64,000 nt of DNA, from positions 197,860,276-197,924,275 of the forward strand of contig NC_045434.1 in the NCBI RefSeq assembly GCF_002776525.5. The letters run 5' to 3'. Under the pieces are notes generated by a model. It was not told the origin of the DNA, did not search any database, and saw nothing but the letters and a program-made list of their open reading frames with translations. Below, piece after piece: positions 33,421-43,940 of the stretch. The first letter of the stretch is position 1. Every line of letters starts with the position of its first letter. Origin of the DNA: Piliocolobus tephrosceles (Eukaryota > Chordata > Mammalia > Primates > Cercopithecidae). The position numbers were made by a program, and so were the translations under genes.

Positions 33421-33713
33421 AGGCCACGCACAATGGTTCCGCCCATAATCCCAACACTTTGGAAGTCCAAAGCAAAGCAGGAGGATCACTTGACGCCAGG
33501 AGTTGGAGATCAGCCTGGGCAACCAAGCAAAAGCCCATCTTCACCAAAAAAATTAGAAAATTAGCCATCGTGGTGACACTCTCCTGTAGTCCCAGTTATT
33601 CAGAAGGCTGAGGTGGGAGGATCACTGGAGCCCAGGAGTTCAAGACTGCAGTGAGCCATGATTATAGCACTGCATTCTAGCTTGGGTAACAGAGCAAGAC
33701 CCTGTCACTATTC
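33421..33713 (+). mobile_element. AluJ (heavily diverged)
   Basis: 'aggccacgcacaatggttcc' through 'aacagagcaagaccctgtca'. Confidence 0.88.
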
Positions 33714-33717
33714 AAAA

Positions 33718-33812
33718 TATATACACACACACACACACACACACATACACACATATATATACACACACACACATCCATATATATATATATGTATAATTTA
33801 TATATATATAGT
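33718..33812. repeat. (CA)n/(TA)n compound microsatellite
   Basis: Alternating CA runs passing into TATATA, grown at the 3' end of the AluJ. Confidence 0.92.
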
Positions 33813-33838
33813 AAAACTGTGGAAAAATTCAAATTTCT

Positions 33839-33963
33839 TTTTTTTTTTAATTAGATGGAGTCTCACTCTGTTGCCTAGGCTGGAGTACAGTGGTGTGATC
33901 TCAGCTCACTGCAACCTCGCCTCCCAGGAGATTCTCCTGCCTCAGCCTCCTGAGCAGCTGGGA
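33839..33963 (-). mobile_element. Outer Alu, right-end half (interrupted)
   Basis: Reverse-complement Alu beginning at the T-run. The other half is at 34314-34448. Target duplication aaaaattcaaatttct at 33823-33838 and 34450-34465 encloses both halves. Confidence 0.9.
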
Positions 33964-33965
33964 GT

Positions 33966-34023
33966 AATAATAAATAATAAATAAGCCACCACCATGCCTG
34001 GCTTATTTATTTATTTATTTATT
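33966..34023. repeat. AT-rich hairpin at the Alu-in-Alu junction
   Basis: 'ataataaataataaataagc' and the opposed 'ggcttatttatttatttatt' form a stem around a 13-base Alu-derived loop (accaccatgcct region). The left arm replaces normal Alu sequence. Confidence 0.85.
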
Positions 34024-34313
34024 CATTTTCTGAGATGGAGTTTCAGTCTTGTCACCCAGGGTGGAGTGCAATGGTGTGATCTCAGTCACTGCAACCTCTG
34101 CCTCCCAGGCTGAAGTGATTCTCCTGCCTCAACCTCCTGAGTAACTCGGATTACAGGCGCCCACAACCACATCCGGCTGATCTTTGTATTTTTATTAGAG
34201 ATAGTGTTTCACCATGTCGGCCAGGCTGGTCTCGAACTCCTGACCTCAGGTGATCCACCCGCCTCGGCCTTCCAAAGTGCTGGGAATACAAGCATGAGCC
34301 ATGCCGCCTGGCC
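34024..34313 (-). mobile_element. Inner Alu nested in an Alu
   Basis: Complete reverse-complement Alu from 'ctgagatggagtttcagtct' to 'gccgcctggcc'; its tail region is the (TTTA)n arm of the hairpin. Confidence 0.9.
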
Positions 34314-34448
34314 CAATTTTTTGTATTGTTATTAGAGACGGGGTTTCACCATGTTGCCAGGCTGGTCTTGAACTCCTGACCTTAAGTGATCCACCCACCT
34401 CAGCCTTCCAAAGTCCTGGGATTACAGGTGTGAGCCACTGGGCCTGGC
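34314..34448 (-). mobile_element. Outer Alu, left-end half
   Basis: Resumes at 'caattttttgtattgttatt' and ends 'cactgggcctggc'. Confidence 0.9.
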
Positions 34449-34889
34449 AAAAAATTCAAATTTCTAGAATTCTACAAGTCAAAAACTTTCTCCTTTAATC
34501 CAAGTTAAATATAAAATTCAATTTCAACAAAGTTATAGAATCAAAATTACCCTGTTTAGTATGAACTACACTGAATACAGCCCATTGCTACAGCTGACTG
34601 AGGGCATTGTGATACAATGGAAAGCATCCTACACTGGGAGCCAGGATACGTTTATTCTACACCCAGTTTTTTATTAGTAACCATAAAAATTAACATATAG
34701 GTATCTAACGATAGCATCTGAGAAAAGTATGCCTTTAAAAAATACTTTTCACTGCTTCTAACAGTTATATTCATTGTTTTAAAAATAAATAAAAACTGAA
34801 GCACTAGAGAAAGTCAGAGTTCCCTTACCCTTGAACCACTAATTCGCTACTTATTCTTCTACATTTTTATTTTCTATGTACATACTACT

Positions 34890-35020
34890 ATTTTTCTTTT
34901 AATAGAGACAGGGTCTAACTATGTTGTCCAGGCTGGTCTCAAACTCCTGGCCTCAAGTTATCCTCCCACCTTGTCCTCCCAAAGTGCTGGGATTACAGGT
35001 GTGAGCCACCATACCCGGCC
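34890..35020 (-). mobile_element. Single-arm Alu with target duplication
   Basis: One reverse-complement arm flanked by catactact at 34881-34889 and 35021-35029. Either a free left monomer or a 3'-truncated copy. Confidence 0.88.
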
Positions 35021-35099
35021 CATACTACTTTATTCCTTGAAAAATGTGATCACACTATATGTAACTTGTTTTTATAGTTTATATATTTTATTCCAACTT

Positions 35100-35420
35100 A
35101 ATGTAACCAATCCTCTGGAGGCTGTAATGTCTCTGCCAGAATACTGTCAGAGATGGCCAGGGAGGAAACCAGGGCCTTCAAACCCTGCGAGGCCCCTGCC
35201 CCTGGGGTGGGATCAGAGGACGCCTAACAGAGTCAGGACTTTGAACATCAACCAGTGGTAATGAGGCCACCTCCACTAGTGTATCAGAGAGATATACTAG
35301 TTTCACCATGTTGGCCAGACATTTCCGTGGAGGGAAAAGGAGGGAAAAGGAGAATATATATAACTGCTTTGTTATAACCAGGTGGAGACAGAAGTCCAAG
35401 TGCTTCACTGGGTTATCTCA
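35100..35420. other. Unidentified moderately GC-rich tract with palindromic ACTAGT motif
   Basis: Holds 'actagtgtatc' and 'gatatactagt' as a hairpin (35275-35301, 5-base loop), then a stray Alu-like piece 'gtttcaccatgttggccaga', then a doubled GGGAAAAGGA. It probably derives from a rearranged older repeat that I cannot name. Confidence 0.5.
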
Positions 35421-35742
35421 TTTTTATTTTTTTATTATTATTTTTATTTTTATTTCTTTTGAGACAGAGTCTCGCTCTGTCGCCCAGGCTGGAGTGCAGT
35501 GGCGCGATCTTGGCTCACTACAACCTCTGCCTCCCGGGTTCAAGTGATTCTCCTGCCCCAGCCTCCTGAGTGGCTGCAATTACAGGCGTGCACCAGCACA
35601 CTTGGCTAATTTTTGTATTTTTAGTAGAGACGGGGTTTCACCATGTTGGCCAGGCTGGTCTCAAATGCCTGACCTCAGGTAATCCGCCTGCCTCGGCCTC
35701 CCAAAGTGCTGGGATTACAGGTGTGAGCCACCGTGCCCAGCC
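35421..35742 (-). mobile_element. AluS
   Basis: Reverse-complement Alu with a long (TTTTTA)n-type tail; ends 'ccaccgtgcccagcc'. Confidence 0.93.
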
Positions 35743-35810
35743 CCATTTTTTAGATTTAATACTTCTTGCTTTCAGAATGTGATTTAAAGGAAAAGAAAAA
35801 TAAATAAATT

Positions 35811-35930
35811 TAATACTTCTGAGAGACTTCTGCTTCCAGAAAGACAGAATTTTAGATGGTAGTGAGCTTCTTAGTTTTTTGCCTTATACATCTCAGACTT
35901 GGAACCAAAAAAGCCAGCAACCACGGTGAG
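35811..35930 (+). repeat. Inverted repeat, left arm
   Basis: 'taatacttctgagagacttc' and, at 35895-35922, 'gacttggaaccaaaaaagcc' are matched in reverse complement at 36545-36645. The arms are diverged between these anchors. Confidence 0.8.
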
Positions 35931-35958
35931 GAGGCTCCTTATTACTGCTGGGGAGGGG

Positions 35959-36004
35959 GAATGGGAGTTGCAGCTCCCATTCACTAGTGGAGGGATACAC
36001 TAGT
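35959..36004. repeat. Hairpin plus palindromic ACTAGT pair
   Basis: gaatgggag-ttgcag-ctcccattc is a perfect 9-bp stem (35959-35982). Directly after it, ACTAGT recurs either side of 'ggagggatac'. Confidence 0.85.
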
Positions 36005-36007
36005 ATC

Positions 36008-36127
36008 TATTTTTAGTAGAGACAGGCTTTTACCCCAGGCTGGCCTTGAACTCCTGACCTCAGGTGATCCGCCCACCTCGGTCTCCCAAAGCGCTGAGAT
36101 TACAGGCGTGAGCCTCCACGCCCAGCC
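36008..36127 (-). mobile_element. Partial Alu arm with internal deletion
   Basis: 'tatttttagtagagacaggc' to 'ctccacgcccagcc', lacking the usual 'tcaccatgttgg' stretch, which appears displaced at 35301-35320. Confidence 0.8.
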
Positions 36128-36169
36128 TATTTCCATGTTTTGAGATCATCCATCTAACTGCCATTCCTG

Positions 36170-36360
36170 AAGGCCTCACTGGATGCTACTGTCCCAATAA
36201 TTTTACATCTAGAAATTTATTCTATAGAAACAGTCATACAGATGTCCAAAGATACAACAGAGGAATACTGAGGCCTTATTGTTTGTAATAGCAAAACACT
36301 AGAGACCACTCAAGCCCATCAGTAAAAGATTTGTTAAATTTATAGACCACCAACAGAGGA
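36170..36360 (+). mobile_element. Old L1 (L1M) ORF2 3' fragment
   Basis: 'tttacatctagaaatttatt', 'tgtttgtaatagcaaaacac' and 'agcccatcagtaaaagattt' follow the ORF2 end of old L1s. Confidence 0.75.
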
Positions 36361-36660
36361 TGGAAGTCTAGGCCACCCATTCAGCCTTTGCTGGCATGCA
36401 TGAAGATGGAGCCACAGCTTTTTCTGTGGTGTTTACAGTAGAGCAGTAATTATCTAAAAGTTTGTGGTCTTGTTTAGGCTGCCCCTTCCCTGGTTCTTAG
36501 GCAAGAGGCAGCAGGATTTTGTTGGAATTTTTTTTCTCAGTCCAGGTTGCTGGCTTCTTTAGCTCCAAGTCAGGAATATAGGAGGCAAAAAAGCAGGAAA
36601 TTCTATATTCCCAGAATACTTCTGAGAAGTCTCTCAGAAGTATTAGATTTAAAAGCAAAA
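36361..36660. other. Foreign 300-bp insert in the L1M fragment; contains right inverted-repeat arm
   Basis: Separates 'gttaaatttat' from 'gacatatccatacagtgg' of the L1. Positions 36545-36645 are the right arm of the inverted repeat with 35811-35930. Positions 36617-36644 are a perfect hairpin (11-bp stem, aagtct loop). Origin not identified. Confidence 0.6.
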
Positions 36661-37073
36661 TTAAAAATGCATAACATGTGACATATCCATACAGTGGAAC
36701 ATTATTTGACAATTAAAAGCAATGAAGTATGGACACATGCTATAACTTGAATACACTAAGTGAAAGGAACAAAAGACCACATATCGCATCCATAGATGCA
36801 GAACCTGCAGATACAGGGACAACTATAACGGACTTCTGCATCCACAGAGGAGTCCTGGAACCAATCCCCCGTGGATTCCAGGGGGAATGTATATGATTTA
36901 TATATAGAATAAATGTATATGATTCCATTTATATGAAATATCCAAATAGGCAAATTCATACAGACAGTAGACTATTTGCTGCCAAGAACTAAGGATGGAG
37001 AAGAGGAGTGACTGCTAATGGGTACATGGTTTCTTTTTGAGGTGATGAAAATGTTTTAAAATTGGACCCTGGT
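36661..37073 (+). mobile_element. Old L1 (L1M) continuation with a short MER44-like insert
   Basis: 'acatatccatacagtggaac' and 'ggtgatgaaaatgttttaaa' are L1 3' sequence. Positions ~36783-36880 ('gaaccaatcccccgtggatt') resemble a MER44/Tigger7 fragment. Confidence 0.65.
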
Positions 37074-37211
37074 GGCCGGGCATGGTGGCTAACATCTGTA
37101 ATCCCAGCACTTTGGGAGGCCAAGGCAGGTGGATCACTTGAGGTCAGGAGTTCAAGATCAGCCTGGCCAATATATAGTGAAACCCCATTTCTACTAAAAA
37201 ATACAAAAATT
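37074..37211 (+). mobile_element. Alu left arm (right arm missing)
   Basis: Starts 'ggccgggcatggtggctaac' and ends in the A-rich linker, where a second Alu begins. Confidence 0.88.
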
Positions 37212-37519
37212 GGCCAGGCACAGTGGCTCATGCCTGTAATTCCAGTACTTTGGGAGGCCCAGGCAGGTGGATCATGAGGTCAGGAGTTCGAGACCAGCCT
37301 GACCAACATGGTGAAATCCCATCTCTACTAAAAATACAAAAATTAGCTGAGTGTGGTGGTGCATGCCTGTAGTCCCGGCTACTTGGGAAGCTGAGGGAGG
37401 AGAATCACTTGAACTCAGGAGACGGAGGTTACAGTGAGCCGAGATCATGCCACTGCAGTCCAGCCTGGGCAACAGAGCAAGCCTCCGTCTCTCCCCCCCC
37501 CCCAAAAAAAAAAAAAAAA
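37212..37519 (+). mobile_element. AluS
   Basis: Complete Alu; its end has mutated to a run of C then A (37494-37519). Confidence 0.92.
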
Positions 37520-37520
37520 G

Positions 37521-37822
37521 GGCTGGGCGTGGCGACTCACACCTATAATCCTAGCACTTTCGGAGGCCGAAGCGGGTGGATCACGAGGTCAGGAGATCGA
37601 GACCATCCTGGCTAGCACAGTGAAACCCCGTCTCTACTAAATATACAAAAAACAAAAATAAGCCCGGCGTGGTGGCAGGTGCCTATAGTCCTAGCTACTC
37701 GTGAGGCTGAGGCAGAAGAATGGTGTGAACACAGGAGGTGGAGCTTGCACTGAGCAGAGATTGTGCCACTGCACTCCAGCCTAGGTGACAAAGTGAGACT
37801 CCATCTCAAAAAAAAAAAAAAA
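37521..37822 (+). mobile_element. AluY
   Basis: Starts 'ggctgggcgtggcgactcac'. 'attggaccctgg' left of the three-Alu group and 'attagaccctgg' right of it are the L1 target duplication. Confidence 0.92.
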
Positions 37823-37925
37823 ATTAGACCCTGGTAATGGTTGCACAACTCTGTGAATATACTAAAAATCACTGAATTGTATATTTTAAAGGGGTGAATT
37901 ATATTGTATATGAATTATATCCAAT
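37823..37925 (+). mobile_element. Old L1 (L1M) 3' terminus
   Basis: 'ggttgcacaactctgtgaat', 'actgaattgtatattttaaa' and 'gaattatatccaataa' are the standard old L1 3' end. Confidence 0.85.
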
Positions 37926-38016
37926 AAGTTGTTTTTTAAATATATGCATACAGATCATAAATATAAATATATACATACTGAAGAAGATTTTAATTTGGAT
38001 TACACAGGTTTGTTTT

Positions 38017-38146
38017 GTTTTGGTATCTTGGTAGAGACGGGGTTTCACCATGTTGGCCAGGCTGGTCTCAAACTCTTGACCTTGTGATCCACCCGCCTCA
38101 GCCTCCCAAAGTGCTGGAATTACAGGTGTGAGCCACTGCACCCGGC
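38017..38146 (-). mobile_element. Single-arm Alu
   Basis: One reverse-complement arm with a T/G-rich tail. ttggattaca is duplicated either side (right copy from 38147). Confidence 0.85.
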
Positions 38147-38217
38147 TTGGATTACATAAAGTTATGATTTCATGTTACAAAAACATATATGTCTATTATG
38201 TTTTCTTAAAAATTAGA

Positions 38218-38438
38218 AAACCAGTCTGAGAAACACATAGTGAGATCTGATCACCACAAAACATTTTTAAAAATTAGCCAGGTGTGGTGGCTCATGCCTG
38301 TGGTCCTAGGCTATCAGGATGCTGAGGCAGGAGGATCACTTGAGCCTGGGAGGTCGAGGCTGCAGTGAACCATGATCACACCACTGCACTCTTGCCTGGG
38401 TGACAGAGTGAGACCCCTGTCTCCAGAAAATAAAAATG
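38218..38438 (+). mobile_element. 5'-truncated AluJ
   Basis: Begins at 'accagtctgagaaacacata' and runs to an A-rich tail. Confidence 0.85.
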
Positions 38439-38447
38439 AAAATAATT

Positions 38448-38776
38448 GGCTGGGCACGGTGGCTCACGCCTGTAATCCCAGCACTTTGGGAGGCTGAGGC
38501 GGGCGGATCATGAGGTCAGGAGATCGAGACCATCCTGGCTAACACGGTGAAACCCTGTCTCTACGAAAAATACAAAAAACTAGCTGGGCCTGGTGGTGGG
38601 CGCCTGTAGTCCCAGCTACTCAGGAGGCTGAGGCAGGAGAATGGTGTGAATCTGGGAGGCGGAGCTTGCAGTGAGTCGAGATAGCGCCACTGCACTCCAG
38701 CCTGGGCGACAGAGCAAGACTCCATCTCAAAATAAATAAATAAATAAATATAAAAATAGAAATAAAAATAAAAATA
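38448..38776 (+). mobile_element. AluY
   Basis: 'ggctgggcacggtggctcac' start, (AAAT)n tail; 'aaaaataatt' on both sides. Confidence 0.93.
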
Positions 38777-39493
38777 ATTTTTTAAACTCGAATAATTAAA
38801 GAGAAAACTTAATCCCACTGACAGAAATAACCATGAATCTCTAGATAGAGTCTTAGTATTCATTTAGGTTTTATTCTTATAAAAGGAGTATTTTCTTTAC
38901 CTTGCTGTCTGGGTATTCCTCACTAGCCTCACCCTCTTCCCTTCACACTTCTGTGGTAATTCTTGAATTGCATAATACTGGTATTTAATCAGAAACTGCT
39001 GGATTAACTCCTATATTGCAGAATAAGGGTCAATGGCAGATGCCAAATATTTTAATGTTTTACTAAGTCAACATTAAGGAACTGCTCACTTAGAAAACCT
39101 AGTTTAATCAGTCTTTAGAATAGTCAGATTTTTAAACACCTAAGAAGAAAAGCTTTAACTTCATTCTTCTCTTTATTTTTGTTTATGGAACTGAGGGTAA
39201 GCAGTGGTGATGACTGGAGGAAGAGAGAGAGAAGTAAGGACCTGAAAGCAAGAACAGGCTCCTGACCATTAAATTATTTTCCTCAACATATTTTCTGGGG
39301 AGCGTATAGAGTAATGTGTTATTAAAGAATGAAGTTTAAAACTTTAATACCCCATTTACCTTTAGTATGAATTCTATCTAAGTTAGCTGTCTGAATACAC
39401 AAAATGGTTGCTTTGATTTAGACTAACTTAGAAGTCACAAAACAATGTGATAAATGAGCAAAGTCACCTGGCTTCTATTACCTATTTCTTCAG

Positions 39494-39790
39494 ATTTTTT
39501 TTTTTTTTTTTGAGTTGTAGTCTCTCTCTGTCACCCAGGCTGGAGTGAAATGGCGCTATCTCAGCTCACTGCAACCTCTGACTTCCGGGTTCAAGCAATT
39601 CTCCTGCCTCAGCCTCCTGAGTAGCTGGGATTATAGGCACCTGCCACCAGGTCCAGCTAATTTTTGTATCTTTAGTAGAGACGGGGTTTCACCATATTGG
39701 CCAGGCTGGTCTCAAACTTCGGAACTCATGATCCGCCTGCCTCAGCCTCCCAAAGTGCTGGGATTACAGGTGTGAGCCACCGCGCCCGGC
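39494..39790 (-). mobile_element. AluS with target duplication
   Basis: ctatttcttcaga-type duplication at 39482-39493 and 39791-39803. Confidence 0.95.
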
Positions 39791-39899
39791 CTATTTCTTC
39801 AGAATTTTTGCTAAACACATGCTAGAACCAAGTTTGGAGTCTAGAGGTTTTATAAGCTGTTCTTCTACAGGGTCTGCAGAGCATGTGGGAAACCACAGT

Positions 39900-40075
39900 T
39901 TAGAATCATACATACCTAGGTTTGAATCCTGACTTCCCTACTTCGTTAGCTGTGTAATCTTCAGCAAGTGACTTAACATCTGTGAAACCTGACTTACTAT
40001 ATACCATGTTATTGTGGGGATCCAGTAAGTTAGGACACACACTTCCTGGCACATGGTAAGAGTTTTTAAAATGTT
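39900..40075 (+). mobile_element. MIR SINE
   Basis: 'aggtttgaatcctgacttcc', 'agcaagtgacttaacatctg' and 'ttcctggcacatggtaagag'. Confidence 0.82.
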
Positions 40076-40327
40076 ACTTGACCTAAAGATACTCCATGCA
40101 AAGAACTCAAGGCCTAACAACAGATTCTTCAGTTCAAGCACTTAGTGGTTAGAATCCCTAGATTGCTTTCTTCTTTCAGAAAACAAGGAGAGAAGGGGAA
40201 AAAAATCTAAATATCTTCTACATTAAATTATTCCAACTGACATAGATTATGGTCCGATGCTTTAAAAAAAAAATAAGTCTACATAAAGTTTAAACAGTTC
40301 ACTAAATAGAAAAAAGCAAATATATTC

Positions 40328-40612
40328 TTTTTTTTTGAGACAGAGTCTCGCTCTGTCGCTGGAGTGCAGTGGCACGATCTTGGCTCACTGCAAGCTCCGC
40401 CTCCCGGGTTCATGCCATTCTCCAGCCTCAGCCTCCGGAGTAGCTGGGACTACAGATGCCCGCCACCAATGCCTGGGTAATTTTTTGTGTTTTTAGTAGA
40501 GATGGGGTTTCACCGTGTTAGCCAGGATGGTCTTGATCTCCTGCCCTCGTGATCCGCCCGTCTTGGCCTCCCAAAGTGCTGGAATTACAGGTGTGAGCCA
40601 CAACGCCCGGTC
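40328..40612 (-). mobile_element. AluY
   Basis: Reverse-complement; an internal deletion removes 'cccaggct' after 'ctctgtcgc'. 'atattctttt' and 'atattcttta' flank it. Confidence 0.92.
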
Positions 40613-40641
40613 AAGATATTCTTTAATATATCAAACTCTCT

Positions 40642-40944
40642 GGCCGGGCGCGGTGGCTCAAGCCTGTAATCCCAGCACTTTGGGAGGCCGAGATGGGCGG
40701 ATCACGAGGTCAAGAGATCGAGACCAACCTGGCTAACGCAGTGAAACCCCGTCTCTACTAAAAAAAAATACAAAAAACTAACCGGGCGAGGTGGCAGGCG
40801 CCTGTAGTCCCAGCTACTCGGGAGGCTGAGGCAGGAGAATGGCGTAAACCTGGGAGGCGGAGCTTGCAGTGAGCTGAGATCTGGCCACTGCACTCCAGCC
40901 TGGGCCGACAGAGCGAGACTCCGTCTCAAAAAATAAAAAAAAAA
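40642..40944 (+). mobile_element. AluYR-type (Old World monkey lineage)
   Basis: 'ggctcaagcctgtaatccca', 'ctaaccgggcgaggtggcag', 'gagctgagatctggccactg'. Confidence 0.94.
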
Positions 40945-41384
40945 TCTTTGGCCATGCAAAGATTATATTATTGTTTCCTGGCCATAACCATGTCACAGAA
41001 CGAACTCAATAAATAAAGTCAAATGATATATAATGGAAGAATTACTATGTGTCCAAGCTCTTTATATGTAAATAAAACAGTTAAGCAGAAGATACTGCAA
41101 AGACTTTGGTTGCTACCATTTCTACCATTTCCTTACTCAGAATCACCAATTCATGAAATCTGCTCTTCAGATAAAAGCTTGTACAATTTAGAGAGGAAAT
41201 GATGAGCTTGAAATTACATCAGGATGCCCAATTACCAGGGCTAGATGAAACTCCAGGACAGACTATTAAGAGTTCATTCACATGGAACATTTACCTTATT
41301 GAAGACAAATCTCTCTGCTCATCCAAAACAAGCTATTCGCATGTATTAATCTAGTTAATCCTGACATCCTCTTGCTCAGCAGAG

Positions 41385-41575
41385 AATGGTGGCTAAGATC
41401 ACTAATTTAGAGACAGACTCTCAGACAACTCCACTACTGCCGTCCTAAGTGACTGAACAACTGGGCCTGTTTTCCTTTTCTATAAAATGGGAATAATAAC
41501 CTCACTGGAGAGTTGGGAGAACGAAATGAGTTCATACATATACAGGGCTTAGATTAGCACAACACTCAAGGAACG
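41385..41575 (+). mobile_element. MIR SINE
   Basis: 'gggcctgttttccttttcta', 'taaaatgggaataataacct' and 'gaacgaaatgagttcataca'. Confidence 0.78.
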
Positions 41576-41860
41576 GGGTTGGGAGAGTTGTTTGTTATAT
41601 ACCTTTTCATACTTTTTGGTATTTGTAATACAGACATGAATCTTTCATTTTAAAAAAGCAAGCAAACAAAAACCCTCCCATCAAAAACATGAAAATAGAG
41701 TAAAACACAAGTTAAAGAATGAATGTGGAAAAACTCTGAAGATAAAATCTTACTCATTGCCTGTATTATAACAAAAAATAAAATTAAATAAAAGATAAAA
41801 TCTATGTAACAGAAGTATATAAGAGTAGGATACACAAAAACTCTCAAAGTGGGTTTAAAG

Positions 41861-42133
41861 ACTGGGCAAGGTGGCTCACAGCTGTCATCCCAGCACTTTG
41901 GGAGACCAAGGCAGGCAGATCGCTTGAGCCCAGAAGTTCAACACCAGCCTGGGCAACATGGTGAAACCCTATCCCTACAAAAAATACAAAAGTTAGATGA
42001 GAATGGTGGCACACGCCCGTGATCCCAGCTACTCGGGAGGCTGAGGTAGGAGAATCACTTGCGCCCAGGAGATCAAGGCTGCAGTGAGCCACTCATGCCA
42101 CTGCACTCCAGCCTACATGAGAGAGAGAGGAAA
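41861..42133 (+). mobile_element. AluJ
   Basis: 'gactgggcaaggtggctcac' start; 3' end shortened, tail 'gagagagagaggaaaaa'. Confidence 0.9.
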
Positions 42134-42149
42134 AAGTTTAAAATGTAGG

Positions 42150-42290
42150 TTACCAGGTTCCCCTTCCAGATACTCTGATTCCATATGTCTGTGGTGGGGC
42201 CCAGGAATCTATAATTTTTAATAAGTACTTCAAGTAATTCTAATTTGGATGTATTTGGTGCATAGACCATATTTTCATAAACATTCACAC
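42150..42290 (+). mobile_element. hAT-type MER fossil (MER5B/MER58-like)
   Basis: 'atactctgattccatatgtc', 'ggtggggcccaggaatctat', 'ttcaagtaattctaatttgg'. Confidence 0.6.
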
Positions 42291-42325
42291 ACTGACAGAA
42301 GAAAAACACGTTTAAAAAAAAAAAG

Positions 42326-42622
42326 GGCCAGGCACAGTGGCTCATGCCTGTAATCCAAGCACCTAGGGAGGCCGAGGTGAGTGGATCACAAGGTCAGCAG
42401 TTCGAGACCAGCCTGGCCAATAGGGTGAAACCCTGTCTCTACTAAAAATACAAAAATTAGCCAGGCGTGGTGGTGGGTGCCTATAATCCCAGCTACTCAG
42501 GAGGCTGAGGCAAGATAATTGCTTTAACCTGGGAGGAAGAGGCTACGGTGAGCCAAGATCATACCGCTGTATTCCAGCCTGGGCGACAGAGCAAGACTCC
42601 ATCTCAAAAAAAAAAAAAAAAA
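42326..42622 (+). mobile_element. AluS
   Basis: Starts 'ggccaggcacagtggctcat', preceded by an A-run of its own target; long A-tail. Confidence 0.93.
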
Positions 42623-42909
42623 TCAAAACTGGAATGAAGAAGTTTGCCCCATGGTTAAACTTAAACTTTTAATTCCTCATGATGCCTTTTGGACTCAGCT
42701 CTCTGTAGGCCAGTAACTGGTCACTGTTTGATAGAGTCAAATTTGGTAAATAACAGTCTATTTCCTCCACACTATCATATCTTAAACTTGGACAAACTCA
42801 AACTAAGCCAAATATAATGTCAAGGGCAATTTTGGTGATCCAAAGTCCTTTATAGATGAAGTGCTATTGGATGGTTATATATGGTTCAGAAGATAATTAC
42901 AAATGTTTC

Positions 42910-43211
42910 TTTTTTTTTTTCTTTTTTTTGAAACAGAGTCTTGCTCTGTCGCCCAGGTTAGAGTGCAGTGGTGCAATCTTAGCTCACTGCAACCTCCGCC
43001 CACTGGGTTCAAGCGATTCTCCTGCCTCAGCCTCCCGAGTAACTGGGACTACAGGCAGGCGCCACCACACCAGGCTAATTTTTTTTATTTTAGTAAAGAC
43101 GAGGTTTTCCTATGTTGCCCAGGCTGGTCTCGAACTCCTGACCTCAGGCGATCCGCCCGCTTCGGCCTCCCAAAGTGCTAGGATTACAGGTGTGAGCCAC
43201 CGTGACCGGCC
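42910..43211 (-). mobile_element. AluS
   Basis: T-run to 'caccgtgaccggcc'; 'acaaatgttt' and 'acaaattttt' flank it. Confidence 0.93.
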
Positions 43212-43628
43212 ACAAATTTTTATTACTGTATTATACTACTAAATAATTTGGCATGTCAGGGGAAAAAAAAAAAAAAAAAGATTCTGTTGTGATGTTAGGG
43301 ACCAGGGCTAATACCTGACTAGCAGAGTAGGCTGGATTTTCCATTTAGAACCTATCTAACCACAGGGCAAGTCACTTAACCTCTTTGGCTCTTAGTTTTC
43401 TGGAAAAGGCAGGTGGGAAGAGAGATTAATTTATTGAAGTTTTAACTGTAATGTAACAACATTACATACACAAGCTATATCCCTACTCTTAGGGAATCCA
43501 CACTGAAGTATATGGGGATAAAATGCCACAATGTATGCAACTTATGAGAGAAAGAGCAAATAATAAAGCAAATAGAGTAAAATGTTAACAATAGGTAAAC
43601 CTGGTAAAGAGTATCCTTTCAACTCTTT

Positions 43629-43940
43629 TGTTTTTGTTTTTGTTTTGTTGGGTTTTTTTTGAGACAGGGTCTTGCTCTGCTGCCCAGACTGGAATGTAGT
43701 GGTGCCATCATAGCTCACTGCAGCCTTGAACGCTCCAGGCTATAGTGATCCTCCCACCACAGCCTCCGCAGTAGCTAGGAATACAGAAAAACACCACTAT
43801 GCCTGGGTAATTTTTTAATTTTTTTTGTAGAGACAGAGTTTTGCTCTGTTGTCCAGGTTAGTCTTGAACTCCTAGCCTCAAGCAATCCTCCTGCCTCAGC
43901 CTCCGAAAGCAGTGGGATTACAGAGCTACTGTGTCCAGCC
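43629..43940 (-). mobile_element. AluJ
   Basis: Diverged reverse-complement Alu. Immediately right, 'ctcttacgcttgtaactttt' is tandemly repeated as 'ctcttatgcttgtaactttt' (43941-43981). Confidence 0.9.
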
